This document shows, one piece after another, positions 1 to 11,710 of a stretch of DNA of 64,000 nucleotides. Under the pieces are notes generated by a model. It ran no database searches. It worked only from the letters and a program-made list of their open reading frames with translations, and had not been told where the DNA came from. The translations under genes and the position numbers were made by a program. The DNA comes from Lepraria neglecta (taxonomy: Eukaryota > Ascomycota > Lecanoromycetes > Lecanorales > Stereocaulaceae). The DNA lies in contig CM065651.1 in assembly GCA_033220425.1 (NCBI GenBank), positions 4,464,001 to 4,528,000 of the forward strand. Reading direction: 5' to 3'. Each line of letters starts with the position of its first letter. The first letter of the stretch is position 1.

Positions 1-2269
1 CGGAGACGGTAGATGAGTATGTTTTGTGGAAGTCTCGTATGATTCTTTGTCCTCCAGAGATCTGGACGGCTCTTCAGCATTGCTTTGATATTATCCTCCT
101 CTACCATCTCTTGTCGAGACTTGTTGATGCGGAGATCGACTGGCCATTGTCCAAGTTTTGTGTCGATGCTAGCGACCATAGCGGCTACGCTTGGTGCACT
201 GTCCCCAGAGCCAGGAGACGGATGTGTCACGTCGATACCAACGACCATGGTGTTTCCGTCGGCAATGACCCTAAGCTTGTCATTTTGGAGCACGCGATTG
301 GTCCCTCCAGCTTTCGAATTCAGCTTGAGTGCGAGATTGGCACAGTAGTTCTTTGCCAAAAAAAACTTCTTCCCATGTCCAAGAACGCAGACCGTGTGTA
401 TCCCATGCTTGATGTCTCTGTGCTGTTTGATCTGGTTTTAGAATACCACATTCTGTCTGGCTGTGTTACGACCTGGAAATACGACGACGAGAAAGCCAAC
501 TTTCCACTTCTTTAGAGACTCTTACATCTCGCGGTCTAATGAAGACCCAAAAGATCCCGAAGAAGCTGTTGGGTAAGAAGCATTGATGCCACGAATCTTT
601 AGAGTATCCCTGAGGGGTTTAAGTGCGCCCCAGAACAATTGTTTGTCCTTCTGTGGGCTCTTGACGCCCATGCAAGCCCAGTTTCCCCAAGATGCTGGCT
701 GGTGAGCTTTCCAGTCTTGCTTTACGCTCTAACTACCGGGATATTTGAAAGGGTTGCCGAGAACTCGGCCCTCGGATACAATCAGTTCTTTTGGCACCGA
801 AATACCGAATCGACCGTAATTTAATCAGTTCATGCTGGCTCGCCTCAGAGTTAGGGTTTCTTGGGACTCACAAATTTAGCAGTCGTCACACGATCGAGGT
901 CTACAGCTTCGTAGCCTGCATCATTGATGCTTCTAAAATTCTAGTCTGGGTCACGTATAGCCATTTTTATTATGATGCCAGTCTGGTCAGGACTGAGTCT
1001 CGATATTTTCATCTGTCCAGGTGCCACCAAACAGAACTCAGGAGGCACGTAGGCCGGGTTCTCTTTGTTTCCAACATTGACGACAGGCATACCGCCGGCC
1101 TGAAGTTCGTATTCTAATAAAAGCTAGTAGGATAATGTAGAGCCTTCAATTCCCAAAGAGGCTTACTCCTATCGAAATAGTCATAAACCGTTTCGAATCC
1201 ATGAGGAGGCTGAGAGTCCTCACCTTTGGGCTTTCCCTTTGCTTTGCCAACCACTTTGCCGCTTTGGACAGCTGATGGAGCTGGAGCTTCCAGTTTGTCT
1301 TTGCTCTAGAAACCTATCCTTTTTGTGCCTGGGCCAATCGGTTCGAATCTTCCTTGATAGCCTTCTTCCCATCCACTCGAATCTGATTTCAAGAGCCACA
1401 GCTTGCGCTTCTCCCACTGGTCTGTTTCCAGGTTCTTTGTAATTCTGACTATCATCCCAATGTGCAAGCCCAGAGATCGTCTTGACTACCTTGATGAGCT
1501 CGCCCGCGCTGTTTTTCACCCGTGGATATGTGATCTCGACACGAATCTCTTTGAGAAACGTGTGTAGCCTTTGCGCATCGTGTCCATGTGTGTTGCCAAA
1601 TCGGTTGATGAGCTCTGACAATTTCTCTGGCACGCGGAGAGCCCCAACACTGGCATTGAAACTTACTAGAAGATGACTAGTCGCGCGTCGAGATACTTCG
1701 AGTAGAAGCCATAGATGACAAACAGACCTTCACCTTCGCCGAGTTCATTCCCAGTACTCGGTCTCACGATGGGAAAGCCTTTCTGTCCAATGGTCGTGAT
1801 CGCATTGTTGGACTGTCTGTAGTGACCAAGCAATATATTTAGGGCTGTTAGCATCTCTTCTTTCTGCGGAACGGATTATTTGCACGAGGAGCACTGAGAC
1901 ATTGCATGAAGTTGACTAGAGGCAGGACATGGCGCTTTGTTATTTTGACCTGATAGGTTTTCGTGCGTGGTCCAGGTCTGTCCTCCCCCTCCCGCGTGTA
2001 CTGAATCTCGAACGCCTTCTCTTGAATACCAAGATCCGTCCGCGAGACTAAATTCGACTTGAAATCCGTGGCTAAATTAGGCGTGCGAGCTGCAAACTCG
2101 GCATGTTCGAGCGATAACACGGTCTAACTTGGGACTAGTGCCATTAGGAGCTGAACTTACGCCGAGATCATATTGGTAGAGTGTGACACCGGAACTAGGC
2201 TTCATTTCGAAATAGTTTGCGCGTAATGTCACAGGTCTCGGACTAGGCAGGTAGTCTCCATAACCGGGT
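1..2269 (-). pseudogene. Argonaute (QDE-2-like) pseudogene, N, PAZ, MID and start of PIWI; runs off the window
   Basis: Argonautes bind small RNAs and silence complementary transcripts. On the minus strand I can read, 5' to 3', an N domain (KPGYG and LRANYFEM about 2270-2190), an intron at 2124-2160 (GTAAGT to TTAG), a linker-1 block (ALNILLGHY about 1850), a PAZ domain about 1640-1030 with an intron at 1114-1166 and the typical end NVGNKENPAYVPPEFC, MID-like pieces, and the PIWI start GIDVTHPSPGSGDSAPSVA near 240-185, which holds the first catalytic Asp. The gene is dead: the frame shifts near 1855-1866 (KE/EML junction) and near 1675-1690, and there is an in-frame TAG at 941-943 and more stops in MID. 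Its 5' exon lies at 6850-7300, beyond two inserted elements. The PIWI remainder lies left of the window. Family call is secure; whether the genome has another working Argonaute cannot be seen. Confidence 0.9.
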
Positions 2270-2273
2270 TTAG

Positions 2274-2652
2274 TGTTCTCACTCCTGAAGCTATACACAC
2301 CGGCACAAGTGGATATGTAAATAGATGCTTGGGCGGTCTAACGCCAGGGCTAGCAGGCCTAGAAAGGCTACAACAGGTGCCCCAGCGCTAGAAAACTCCC
2401 ATACCTAGGCGGTATAGACCTGGAGTGTAGATAGGCTATATATAGGCTATATATAAGGTGCGGGTAGGCGGGAAAGAACTACTATGGCTCTAAAAGAGAT
2501 GAACTCGACTGAAGAGCCAACTGCTGGTGGGATACTTATACAAATAGTACTCTCAGGAAGCACGGATCTCTCGCTATAGCCTATAGTTATAGCGCATGGC
2601 TGAAACCGCATCTGATCATAAGATACACTAACCTACAGTCCTACTGTAGCGA
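2274..2652 (-). mobile_element. Short 379 bp element sharing both ends with the 4.2 kb retroelement
   Basis: It begins TGTTCTCACTCC and ends CTGTAGCGA on the plus strand and has TTAG on both sides (2270-2273 and 2653-2656). Its first ~150 bp match the left end and its last ~190 bp match the right end of the adjoining long element, so it looks like a non-autonomous internal-deletion derivative. A second copy lies at 32309-32657. It carries no gene. Together with the long element it separates the Argonaute 5' exon from the rest of that gene. Confidence 0.85.
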
Positions 2653-2656
2653 TTAG

Positions 2657-5600
2657 TGTTCTTACTCCTGAAGCTATATACACCGGTATAAGTGGATATA
2701 TAAATAGATACTTGGGCGGTCTAACGCCAGGGCTAGCAGGCCTAGAAAGGCTACAACAGGTGCCCCAGCGCTAGAAAACTCCCAAACAACACCTAAATAA
2801 CGCCCCCGTAGAGGGTTTCCGAGGAAGGCCTCGCAGGGTAGCTCCTGGTAAGTATCGCCAGTACTAGCGCTACTGGTACCGACGTAATACTATAAGTATT
2901 CGCTCGGGATAAGTGACTATATATAGACAATAGGAGTCCGACTTCTATCGCCCTAGTAGCTAGATTTCTTCGTTACTAAGGCCTGCCTCTTATACGGAGG
3001 TAGTAGCCCCCCTACGGAAGGAGTATCCTGAATAATAACCTTCTACCCTGAGTGATGTGAGTACTTGACGAAGGTAACTCGTAGCGATCTCCCTTGTGAA
3101 TACGGAGCCTCCTAGCTGGAAGAGGGGACTATTTAGTATAGTCTTCTACTTGAATAAATGGTATAACGCCTTAACTACGTATACTCTATCGCCGGAAGCT
3201 GCGATAGTGAGGGTAATACCCCGCCTGAAAGGGTCCGTTTTTAATACTGGGAGGCTAAGCTCCAGATGGTTCTCATATAGCCTCACTGAGCGACGAGTCA
3301 GGAACTACTGGCTGAATTCGTAATTATTACAATCTTTTGCGGTATAGGTAAACTCCCCTACACGGAGGAATACGGCGAATATAAGGTAAAAGGCTGTATA
3401 TAATATTGAACCAGTCTCGTTATACTGGTTAAAATAAGGGAGGATCTATAGTAGTAGATCCTTGGTAATAGGACGTCTTTCTTTTATCCCGGCCTCGCCC
3501 TATAGGCGTCGTATACCCGCTATTATATGTTCTAATTATAGGTTATAAAATACTGCGAGGCCCCTATAGCCTATATCTATATATATTGATCTAACGCCTG
3601 TTAAGTAGGCCTTGACTATCTTTACCTTGACCCGTTTCGTACTAAGATCTACTATCTAGCTAGCTAATAAGTTCACTATCGCTGGGAAGGGAGGTATACT
3701 CCCCCTAAGTATATAATAGGTGATATATAACTGCGTTGGTATAGTATACGTTTTTCGGGTTTTTATTGCTAACCCCTACTATAGGAGTCGAGCGGCTTCT
3801 CGTAGCAGTGCGGTCTAACTATACCACGATTATGGTAGGTCCCGCCCTGACTCGGCGGGGATATAGCTAGGTGACCTAGCTAAGGGTATCTATCAGCGAT
3901 TTTTCGATATCGGAATCGCGAGAGGTCATCAGCCAGTTAGTTAGCTCCTGTTAGGATCCATTCCGGAACCAAATAGATATCATATCTAGCCGTGAGCATA
4001 GCTATATCCCTCAGTGGGGCCATGGCTGGTCCACGGATCGAGGATTTATATAGCCCATAGATACAGGCATTATTGTCGCAATAAAGGGTTAATTTTGATC
4101 CCCGGAGTCGTTCCAACCATAGCTATATCGCGTGAAGAACAGCCTTCATTTCTTTGAATTATATATCTTTACGACGATAGCGTGTAGCGACCGGTATACT
4201 AAAGACGTCCTGGACCGAGTATAAATGGGCTGGGTGATTAAGAATGTAGCCCCCCATACCAAGCCTCCCAGAGGTATCAGTCTATATATACCACAATGGT
4301 CGACTAACGACGTGACGTAGTAGTTTAAGGCCATTCCAGTCCTTCAGGAAGGTATACTACTATAGTAGATCAGCCCTTATAGCTGCGGTGATATGTAGGA
4401 TAGCCATTAGCCTCCGAATTGCGTCAAAAAGTCGCCTTAAGAAGGCCCTTCCTGGAACCACAATTTTGGCAGTAAATAATAGAAAACCGACTACTAACTC
4501 AAGTTCCGAATATGGGATTGTGGGCCTTTTGAGGAGGCCTTACACTGTATTTCTTGCCCTGTCTAGCTTGTCCGGAGGGAGTCGTGCCTGTATAAGGATG
4601 CTATCGAATTCAATTCCTACAAAGTCGGCTTTTATACCTCTCGCATCCTTCGAATGGTTAACTAACAGGCCTAATTCGTTATATACTTGATCGAATTGAT
4701 AGCTGTATGCGATAGCGTCAGCTTGTGGTGCCAGAATGGCGAAGAAATCGTCCAAGTAGTGTAATACTATAGCCTATAGCAATACTGCGGTTATAATCTA
4801 GTTAACCGCCTTCGCAAACAGGTCAAAGAGGAACGGTACTATACGTAAACCAAAGGGTAGATAGCGTTCTTTCCAGTAGAAACCATTGTAGTAGAAACCC
4901 AGTAGCCACTAGTCTAAAGTAGCCACTGGAATATGACGAAAGGCGTCTTTCAGGTCTCGCTTAACGAATTAAGCCCCTGGACCTTGTTACAGCAGCGCAT
5001 CCACGGCGTTATCGTATGTTACATACTCTAAGGTACCCTAATCGTGAGGTATACCATCATTGACTGAGCTGCCGTATAGAAACGAGAGGTCATGAATGCG
5101 TCTCCAGCCCCCATCGTGCTTCGGGACCAAGCCTAGCGGCGAACAGACGTACCGGGGCTCCGTCTAATGGTCTACTAGAGTTAACCGGTTATACTGAAGC
5201 TGTTTTTAAAGGTCCGCAGTTAATATATCTAGTACTGCACGTGCTGATTAGTGGTTTTGACTGAGGTGTTAGATGTCTATACCTCTATACCCGATTTTTG
5301 CCCCCTTCCGAAGAATAGCCGCTAGGGTCTTGGCGAAGGTTTGATCGGGGTGATTCTTTAACCATTTGCACTAACTATCGACGCGCAACGGGCCCTGATA
5401 GGGTAGATCTGGATCGGATAGATCGACGAGTGAGTATAGAAAACCTTCTGCTACGCACAGTAGCGATATAGGCACCTGCGGGTACTCTGGGAGTCATTCC
5501 GACTTGGAAATTCGATTTACTAGTAGTGTCAAGTTAGTGTTATTCGAGGCCGAGTTAGCCCTTGAGCACGTATTCGCTAGGTGATTCTGCTGATATATAG

Positions 5601-6845
5601 AACAGATATGAAGATACCTGCAGCGGTCGCGTGGACAGTAGCCGCTATTAAACGATCTACACGTGAATAGGCCTGAAGAGGAGGATTTTGAGGTACTACC
5701 ACCTGCGTATAACCTAGTATTGCCCTATACGGATATCCTTCGGACCAAGAGGTCTGAGCAGCGTCTATCATCGATCGACCAGGCTACTAGATCATCCTGG
5801 CCACTCAGGATGCGTATAGTGACGAACGCGTGATAGTATGCGCGGATAGAGTCAAATTTATAGTGTATATATAGCTCTGTAAGGCGAAGGCGGTAGTCCG
5901 AAAGGGCTACCTGTAACCGTATACTTACTATAGGGTGCGCATAGTGATAAACGGCCTGGCTATATACCTCGAAACACTGTAGGAGGTGTACTAACCCGTT
6001 AGTCTCCTAGATAGTATCGCTATCTATACAATTGGTATAGTTATAGGCCAGCTTTGTGAGGTATTCCGTTTTAAACATTCCAAAGAAGATTTGCTTAAAA
6101 TACTTAATATTAACGGTATAATAGCGCTTATAAAGACTAAGAAAGGGTTTCTTACCTTCGGTATACCTGAAAGAGACTATTAGGCTATCCCCCTCCTCTA
6201 AGTCTATACTAGAAATAGATAAGTAGCGATAACGATGACGGTAACGGCGACTATATAACTTGTAGACTTGATAGCGATCCTGGTGATCACGCTGGTCCTT
6301 TAGCGCCGCCAGGCGGTATTCTAACTCGCGAATTTAATCACGGTAACTAGGAGGAGGTATTTCGTCGATAAGGCTTGGGCTGATAGTTCCCGAAGAGGTA
6401 GTAGATACCTGTAATTCGGGGGGGGGTGTAGTATCCCTCCGAGTGGCTGTTTTGGCTTGTTTACGGTTCTTGGAGGAGGTCTTGGGGGCCGTCTTAGAGG
6501 CTTTCTTAGAGGCTTTCTTGGAGGTAGCTGATTTACGTATAGCGACAGCCATGACTAGGTGATACTAAGGTATTTATGCTTAGAAAGAGGGGGGAAGAAT
6601 ATAAGTATAGATGGGATGAAAGGATAGATGGACTAATATATATATAGGCTTAATTACTGTGAAAAGAACTGCTATAGCTCTAAAAGAGATGAACTCGACT
6701 AAAGAGCCAACTGCTGGTGGGATACTCATACAAATAGTGCTCTCAGGAAGCACAGATCTCTCGCTATGGCCCATAGTCATGGCGCATGGCTGAAACCGCA
6801 TCTGATCATGAGACACACTAACCCACAGTCCCACTGTAGCGACGA
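2657..6845 (-). mobile_element. Fossil DIRS-like retroelement, broken
   Basis: This 4.2 kb copy is bounded by TTAG at 2653-2656 and 6846-6849. On the minus strand a lysine-rich, gag-like N-terminal reading lies near 6552-6334. Reverse transcriptase is recognisable near 4755-4540 by DDFF, VNHSKD, and a block around DSILIQARLPPDKL, which is the DIRS-type spelling rather than that of Ty1/Copia or Ty3/Gypsy. RNase H-like sequence follows about 4150-3900. A tyrosine recombinase would be expected in the remaining 3' part, but I cannot point to it with confidence. The copy is heavily decayed, with many breaks and strong TpA enrichment that fits RIP, so it is not recent. It shares both ends with the 379 bp elements. 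Family assignment rests on the RT and RNase H motifs. Confidence 0.72.
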
Positions 6846-6849
6846 TTAG

Positions 6850-7300
6850 GCAGCTCATCGGAGAGTGGGAGCCCATTCAGGCCCAGAGCACTGGAGGCAT
6901 CGGCCACAATCTTATCCTCGGTTGCCTTAATGGTAGGATCAATCTTGGCGCTCGATTTGTAAAGTCAGTACATCCGGTAGCGTTTTGATTATAATGGACG
7001 ACTTACAGGGGGGCCACAGCATGACCATGGGACCTCGATAGGGTCTGCGGCTGTTGCTCCCTCCTCGCTGAACTCCACCTCTATTGGTGTTTGGATAGAA
7101 ACCTCGATCAGCACTTCCTCGTCAATTAGGGTCTTGTCCATCTCTCCCCCCTTGAGCGAGAAACGTCTTGTCAGCCTCCGTTGTCGTTCGATTCTTGGAG
7201 GCTTGTCTGGCGAGACATAGGCGCGTCGGACTGACGACCACCACCGCCCCTTGAGGATCCATATCCATACCTTCGGGAAGCCATAAGATATGACACTGGT
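6850..7300 (-). pseudogene. Displaced 5' part of the Argonaute pseudogene
   Basis: Directly right of the TTAG at 6846-6849 the minus strand reads KIVADASSALGLNGLPLSDE, the usual stretch just before the Argonaute N domain. It ends CTGCCTAA; the left flank of the insertions begins CTAAACCCGG. With one CTAA the uninterrupted site reads DELPKPGYG, a good match to fungal Argonautes. Upstream there is an intron-like GTAAGT with a CTGAC branch site (about 7008 down to 6955) and a Gly/Arg-rich N-terminal reading (for example GFYPNTNRGGVQRGG near 7090-7050, and MASRRYGYGSSRGGGGR starting near 7284). These Gly/Arg-rich pieces are in different frames, so either an extra intron or decay is involved; the exact start is unresolved. 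Confidence 0.75.
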
Positions 7301-7970
7301 CGATGTGAGCCTTGTGAGATGTTCAGGTCTTCTTAAATGATAGAAGTGTTGATGGTTTGGTAGTTTCCAACGACATTGACGAAAAGCGCAAGATGATGAT
7401 CTTCACAAGGAGCAAAGCATTATACCATCTACTTACGATAGGCAGATCAAGCTATGGGCAGGTGGATTTACATAATTGGGACTGCATTTTTGCTTCCCGG
7501 ATGAAATAGAACTTCCGGCAGCTGCGACAAACGAACGATTGCGTTGACGCCAAAGCTGAACAAGACATCTCGTCCCTGTTTGCCTAAAACCCACCGTAGG
7601 TACGTAGCTTTAGGCAGCCATAAAAAAAATTCGCATTTCGTCAATTAAAAATTGCCGCAAAAATGTTACCTTTGGCATTGCCACCCACCCAAAATGGTGG
7701 CTTCTCACCTAGCTCACGAACCGACTGCGCTTACCCAACAACGATCCCTTGTTCTGTAAAATATATAGACAGTACGGATGTTGCCTAAAACAAGGAGTCA
7801 TTCACACACTTCCATTGTTTGCCTAGATTTCTAGAGCTGCAAACCCTGTCAAGATGAAAGATTTTGATGGCGGAAGAGGAAACGCGAAGTACCAGGGGCA
7901 ATTACAAGAATATACACTAAACCCGTCACCTGTAATCATGATTCTAAACGAATCCAATTTCTCCTTTCCC
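7301..7970. other. Intergenic, no gene recognised
   Basis: AT-leaning sequence between the Argonaute 5' remnant and the unknown reading at 7.98 kb. I see no coding pattern, repeat pair or RNA gene in it. It may hold the promoter of the former Argonaute gene. Confidence 0.5.
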
Positions 7971-7977
7971 TCGTTTC

Positions 7978-8310
7978 TTGTACGATCACTGTGGACTAAA
8001 GCCGTCACTGCGAATTACAGACGATATGCTAGGCATCCCGAACGCAGAAGAGAACGAGGGCGAGTTCGGTGCGCTCGTTGAATGCACATGGGACCTAAAA
8101 TCAGGTGCAGCCGTGATCGTTGGAGCGAAGCCCGACGAGGATGATGTGCGGAACAAGGCGGCAGACGAGCTGTACGATGCTGGTACAGAGTGCCTGCTAC
8201 CGGAGTGGGATTTCTCTTCGTGTTGGAGAAGGTACTCGTCGTTGACACCGATGGCACTGTCGTTCAAGATTGTGTCCTCTTGTTCACAGCGAGATCTGGG
8301 GCGCTGGGAT
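7978..8310 (+). CDS. Unrecognised acidic reading frame, possibly a gene fragment
   Basis: The plus strand carries an acidic, protein-like stretch (for example LGIPNAEENEGEFGALVECT, then WDLKSGAAVIVGAKPDEDDV) from about 8030 to 8260. An AG acceptor-like TTACAG at about 8025 could start an exon here. I do not recognise a family. The frame continues past 8310 only by running antisense to the 3' exons of the caspase-Myb gene (8358 onward), so the true end is probably near 8300. No convincing upstream exon is visible. It could be a remnant or a chance frame; the acidic, non-repetitive composition is the only argument for coding. Confidence 0.3.
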
Positions 8311-8357
8311 GGGGAGATTTGGCTGTTAGCTACGCCTAAATCATCGAGATCGTCGCT

Positions 8358-10322
8358 TCAGCCGAGAAATGCGCTTTCGCGGCGTATGGCTGTTCGGCTG
8401 GCTGATAGGAGAGTTTGGAGACCCTTTTCCATGCACTGCAGCTATATTAGTTTCAATTGCTCTTTTAAATACAGAGAGCTGTATAAAGAAGGTATACCTT
8501 TGCTTCTACAATCTGCCATTGTTCGTCTACTCGATCTGCAAGGATCCTCCACATTTGCTCGCGGACGTCAACATAAGCTCGTGCTAACGCCTCTATTTTG
8601 ACACCTTCCCAAGTTTCGGTGCTGTTCCCTTTCTCCATGAGAAGCCCGTGGCGTTTGCGGCATGAATTGGCGGTTTTGTCGGGGAAGTAGGTGTTTACAA
8701 TTGGCTGCCAGTTCATACCTCGTTGACGAGACTGCATGAGGAGCTCGTCATTCTGGGGTGACCATGATTGGGAAGCGTGACGGTGACCGTATGGAGTTGA
8801 TGGTGGTGTGTCTTGTGTTGCAATTTTCAACAACGGAAAATAGCTGGGAGTAGTTATAGGGTATGACATTGGACGATGGGGGGTAATTTCAGTCGTGGTC
8901 TTGGGCGGCTTTGCTGGCTTTCTGGTCTTGCTTGGTGTGGACAAAGGAGGTGTCATTGATTCTAGAATTGCACTCGATGAAGCTTCTGGGGAGGCTTTCC
9001 GTTTCTTGGCAACATGTCGCTCAACGAGACCGCTGTCTGTTTGGCTGACATCTGTCTTCTTTGTCTGGAGTCGAGTTGTCATCCCTGGTAGTGGCTTTTG
9101 TTTGATGTCACAGAGTAGGTCTTCCGATTTGATGAACCCAATGAAACGATAAGCGGATGTTTTGCGCAATCGGCTCCAACCTATAATTGGAATTGAAACC
9201 AGCACTAATGTAGAATGGCCCCTGTAAATGCCTTCAACTCGCACAACGTCCGGTGGAACAGCTGTTGTGAGCCACGATACCCATTGTGCGGCGTTATGCT
9301 CGACTTCTGTAGTGACCGAAATGGATAGGAAGACTCTAGTCTCGGTCTTCTCTGAGGGCGAAATTGGCGATGGAGAGAGGGGGTTATCTCCCTTTTTCGA
9401 ACTCGAGCCTGATAGAGGTGTTGTAGGGCACTGGAGTTCATATGCGACAGGGGGAGCTTTCGGCATTGGACAAATCGTAATGCTACTACTGCGACTTTCA
9501 GACAGAGGGACATAATTAGGCGTGAAGGCGGTCCTGCGCATGGTCACCAAGCGAGCGTAGAGCATTGCCACAGTGAACGACGTGCGACCGAAAGCTCGCA
9601 TTTCATCCACCAGTAGAGATGTGAAGGATAGCACGCCGGCACCAAGCGCTCGATTTTCGCGACTGGAAGCTGCCAATATCTCCTTGGAAATACCCTGGGT
9701 GGTGTCTCTTGCCGCATTGGCTGCGAAGCAGCAGTCGAGTATGATCAGCACATGTGGCTTCGCGTTTTGCAGCATAGGTTGTATGTCGGACCAATTCAAG
9801 GAGGGACTGCCAGGCTGGACATGGCTACAATCACCAAATCAGCAATAGAGACAGAGTGAGCGTACTCACGTCCGCGACTTACGCATGCCAGATGCTTCGT
9901 TGAGGTCCGGGATCCCGTTCCGCGTGACCACCGTAGTAGACAATCAATAATTCAGACTCGCTCTGATGGGTCTTCTGAAAATGGAAGATCTTGTCCTGAA
10001 GCGAATGATAAGAGTCCGAACTTGGGATGTGCCATTCTTCCACCTCAAAGTTGAATTGGTCCTGGAAGACTCTGCTTAGCTCGGAGATCTCTCTTTGCAC
10101 ACCAAGGTCGTCTTCCACCCATCGCAAAAGCAGGACGTGGACAGAGGTGTATGGGCAGAGTTTAGCGGGAAATGCGCCTTCAAGGCCTTTTTTTAGGTCA
10201 TTGGTAAAGACCATGACATTTCCAACATGGTCATCATCAAGGTTACTTGGGCGTGTCTCTGACGAATTCTCGTCGAATATGGGGAAATCCTGAATCGGAG
10301 TTTGTGTCAGCTGAACGGCCAT
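8358..10322 (-). CDS. Caspase-like (peptidase C14) and Myb/SANT fusion protein
   Basis: Exons read as 10322-9883, 9824-8498 and 8435-8358, giving about 614 aa. Introns are 9825-9882 (GTAAGT...TTGTAG) and 8436-8497 (GTATAC...CTGCAG, AACTAAT branch). The N-terminal half is a caspase-like fold: catalytic His in LLIVYYGGHA (about residue 133), catalytic Cys in VLIILDCCFAANAARDTTQG (about 177), then a conserved fungal C-terminal block VEGIYRGHSTLVLVSIPIIG and AYRFIGFIKSEDLL. A Ser/Thr/Lys-rich linker with a possible nuclear signal (KKRK) leads to a Myb-like domain at about 499-544 (W-SPQNDELLMQ, FPDKTANSCRKRH), and the end reads CMEKGLQTLL as in fungal Myb proteins. No stop separates the halves. 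An internal Met at 9082 (MTTRLQTKK) could start a separate Myb protein, so two overlapping or abutting genes is the alternative. Likely a regulated protease or signalling protein acting with DNA; function is inferred. Confidence 0.75.
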
Positions 10323-10436
10323 CTCATCTTCTGGGAAGTGACGATATTATTATTTGGGCAGGGGTTGAAGGCAATTGTAGCTTTTTGCGCGTATGTGTAA
10401 CGAGGACAGGGGGATTGAGGGGAGGCAGAGGATGAG

Positions 10437-10700
10437 TCAGCAAGCAGCTGATTGATGGCTCACAAATGCTCTTCTATCATTGGATGGCAGGCAATCCGGC
10501 CAGAAAGGATACATATAGGAGGAGCCATTGAGACTGCAACGTACCGAGTCATCTTTGGACGAAGTCTCGTCACCGTACATCGTTCCTGTTGAAGGTCGTC
10601 TAGCAGCCTGCTGCTTCGACGCATGGGTTTTTGGGCGAAGAGCGTATGGTCTAGGCATCTTGGATGCCTTTGGCGTTGAATTCTTGGTAGCTTTCGGCAT
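10437..10700 (-). CDS. Small basic hypothetical protein, weak
   Basis: An ATG at 10700 opens a Lys/Arg/Pro-rich N-terminus (MPKATKNSTPKASKMPRPYA) of about 50 residues ending SSKDDS, where a GTACGT donor-like site occurs. It sits upstream of, and on the same strand as, the caspase-Myb gene, 115 bp from that gene's ATG. It might be a separate small gene, an alternative upstream exon of the caspase-Myb gene, or noise. No family is recognised. Confidence 0.25.
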   Translation of the reverse strand: MPKATKNSTPKASKMPRPYALRPKTHASKQQAARRPSTGTMYGDETSSKDDSVRCSLNGSSYMYPFWPDCLPSNDRRAFVSHQSAAC

Positions 10701-11710
10701 TTTTAGAATGAGGTCAATTCAAACAAATTCTTATGCGGCCAAAGGAAAAACATTAAATATTAAGACGGTCCTCCCACCATGCCTGACCATCTTGGGGGCC
10801 TGTTTGGCAACTACATATGTTGAAAATAATGGTTCGCTAATGTATCTGCAACTTATAAATAAGAAGCAGCTTAACGCTGAGAAAGCAGTTGTTATATGAG
10901 AAGCTTCCACCATTGGCTATCTCAGAAGCTGCAAGATTTTGTTGGATTTGGTTATGATTGGATAGCCTTACCACTCTCAGCCGCACAGCTGGGGGCGATT
11001 GATGCTCAAACACTCGCACGCCTGATATTATTCAGGGTGAAACGAGTACGTCTTCCACGGAGTAGATGGTTTGTATGCGTCTGCGACATGCTGATACTCA
11101 GATGTGTCTCTGTAGTATGTCAACAGTATGAGCAAGCGCCGGCAGCATACTGAAACTTTGGCACGTCCATTGCCCAGATGTTCATAGGATGTGGCTTGTG
11201 GAAACTATTTGGGGATTTCGATCAGATCAAGAGATCCGTTCATTATGCTACCGTTGTCATTCATTGTTCAAGAGGTCCTGTTTCATCAGGTTCGAAAGGA
11301 TGACATTGACCCATGGCCCTAAGACATTGTTGAATGCGGGTTTGATCTGAGTACGGACCGGGATATGCTGTACAATTCGATGACCACATTCCTTGTTTTG
11401 AAAGCGACTGTTTAAGGGAAATTGTGGGACGGGACTTCGAGAAAGGGCACTGGCTCGCTGGGAGGGGAGGAAGGAGGGAAGAGGGTTCGGGAGCCCCTGC
11501 CAAGCCCTGGCTTGTCCTAGAATTAAGATTGTGAACACATGACAATAAAGGGTTCTAAAATTAGGACCCTTGCTCGCCTTGTTAAGACAAATTGTAGCCG
11601 CGTTTATTCAGTGTCTTCTAAAGTATTCTCTCAAGGTGGCTTAGAATTGTAAGCGAAAATGATCAATCGGGTCCAGTCAGTTATGCGGCAGAGTCCCATG
11701 CATCTAAACT
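10701..11710. other. Intergenic, no gene recognised
   Basis: Reading frames here are short on both strands and look like chance. The stretch holds nothing I can name before the TIR element that starts at 11711. Confidence 0.5.

Noticed and set aside
2274-2652. The 379 bp element as a solo LTR
   Set aside because: The long element does not carry two complete copies at its ends; it has only the first part on one side and the last part on the other, so an internal-deletion derivative fits better.
6334-6552. Lys/Ala-rich minus-strand frame as a host histone-like gene
   Set aside because: It lies inside the DIRS-like element at the 5' side of its RT, so it is more likely the element's gag-like start.
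7986-8267. Minus-strand frame antisense to the acidic reading as a Ser-rich protein
   Set aside because: Ser/Thr-rich composition is what the complement of an acidic, GA-rich strand gives; no motif supports it.
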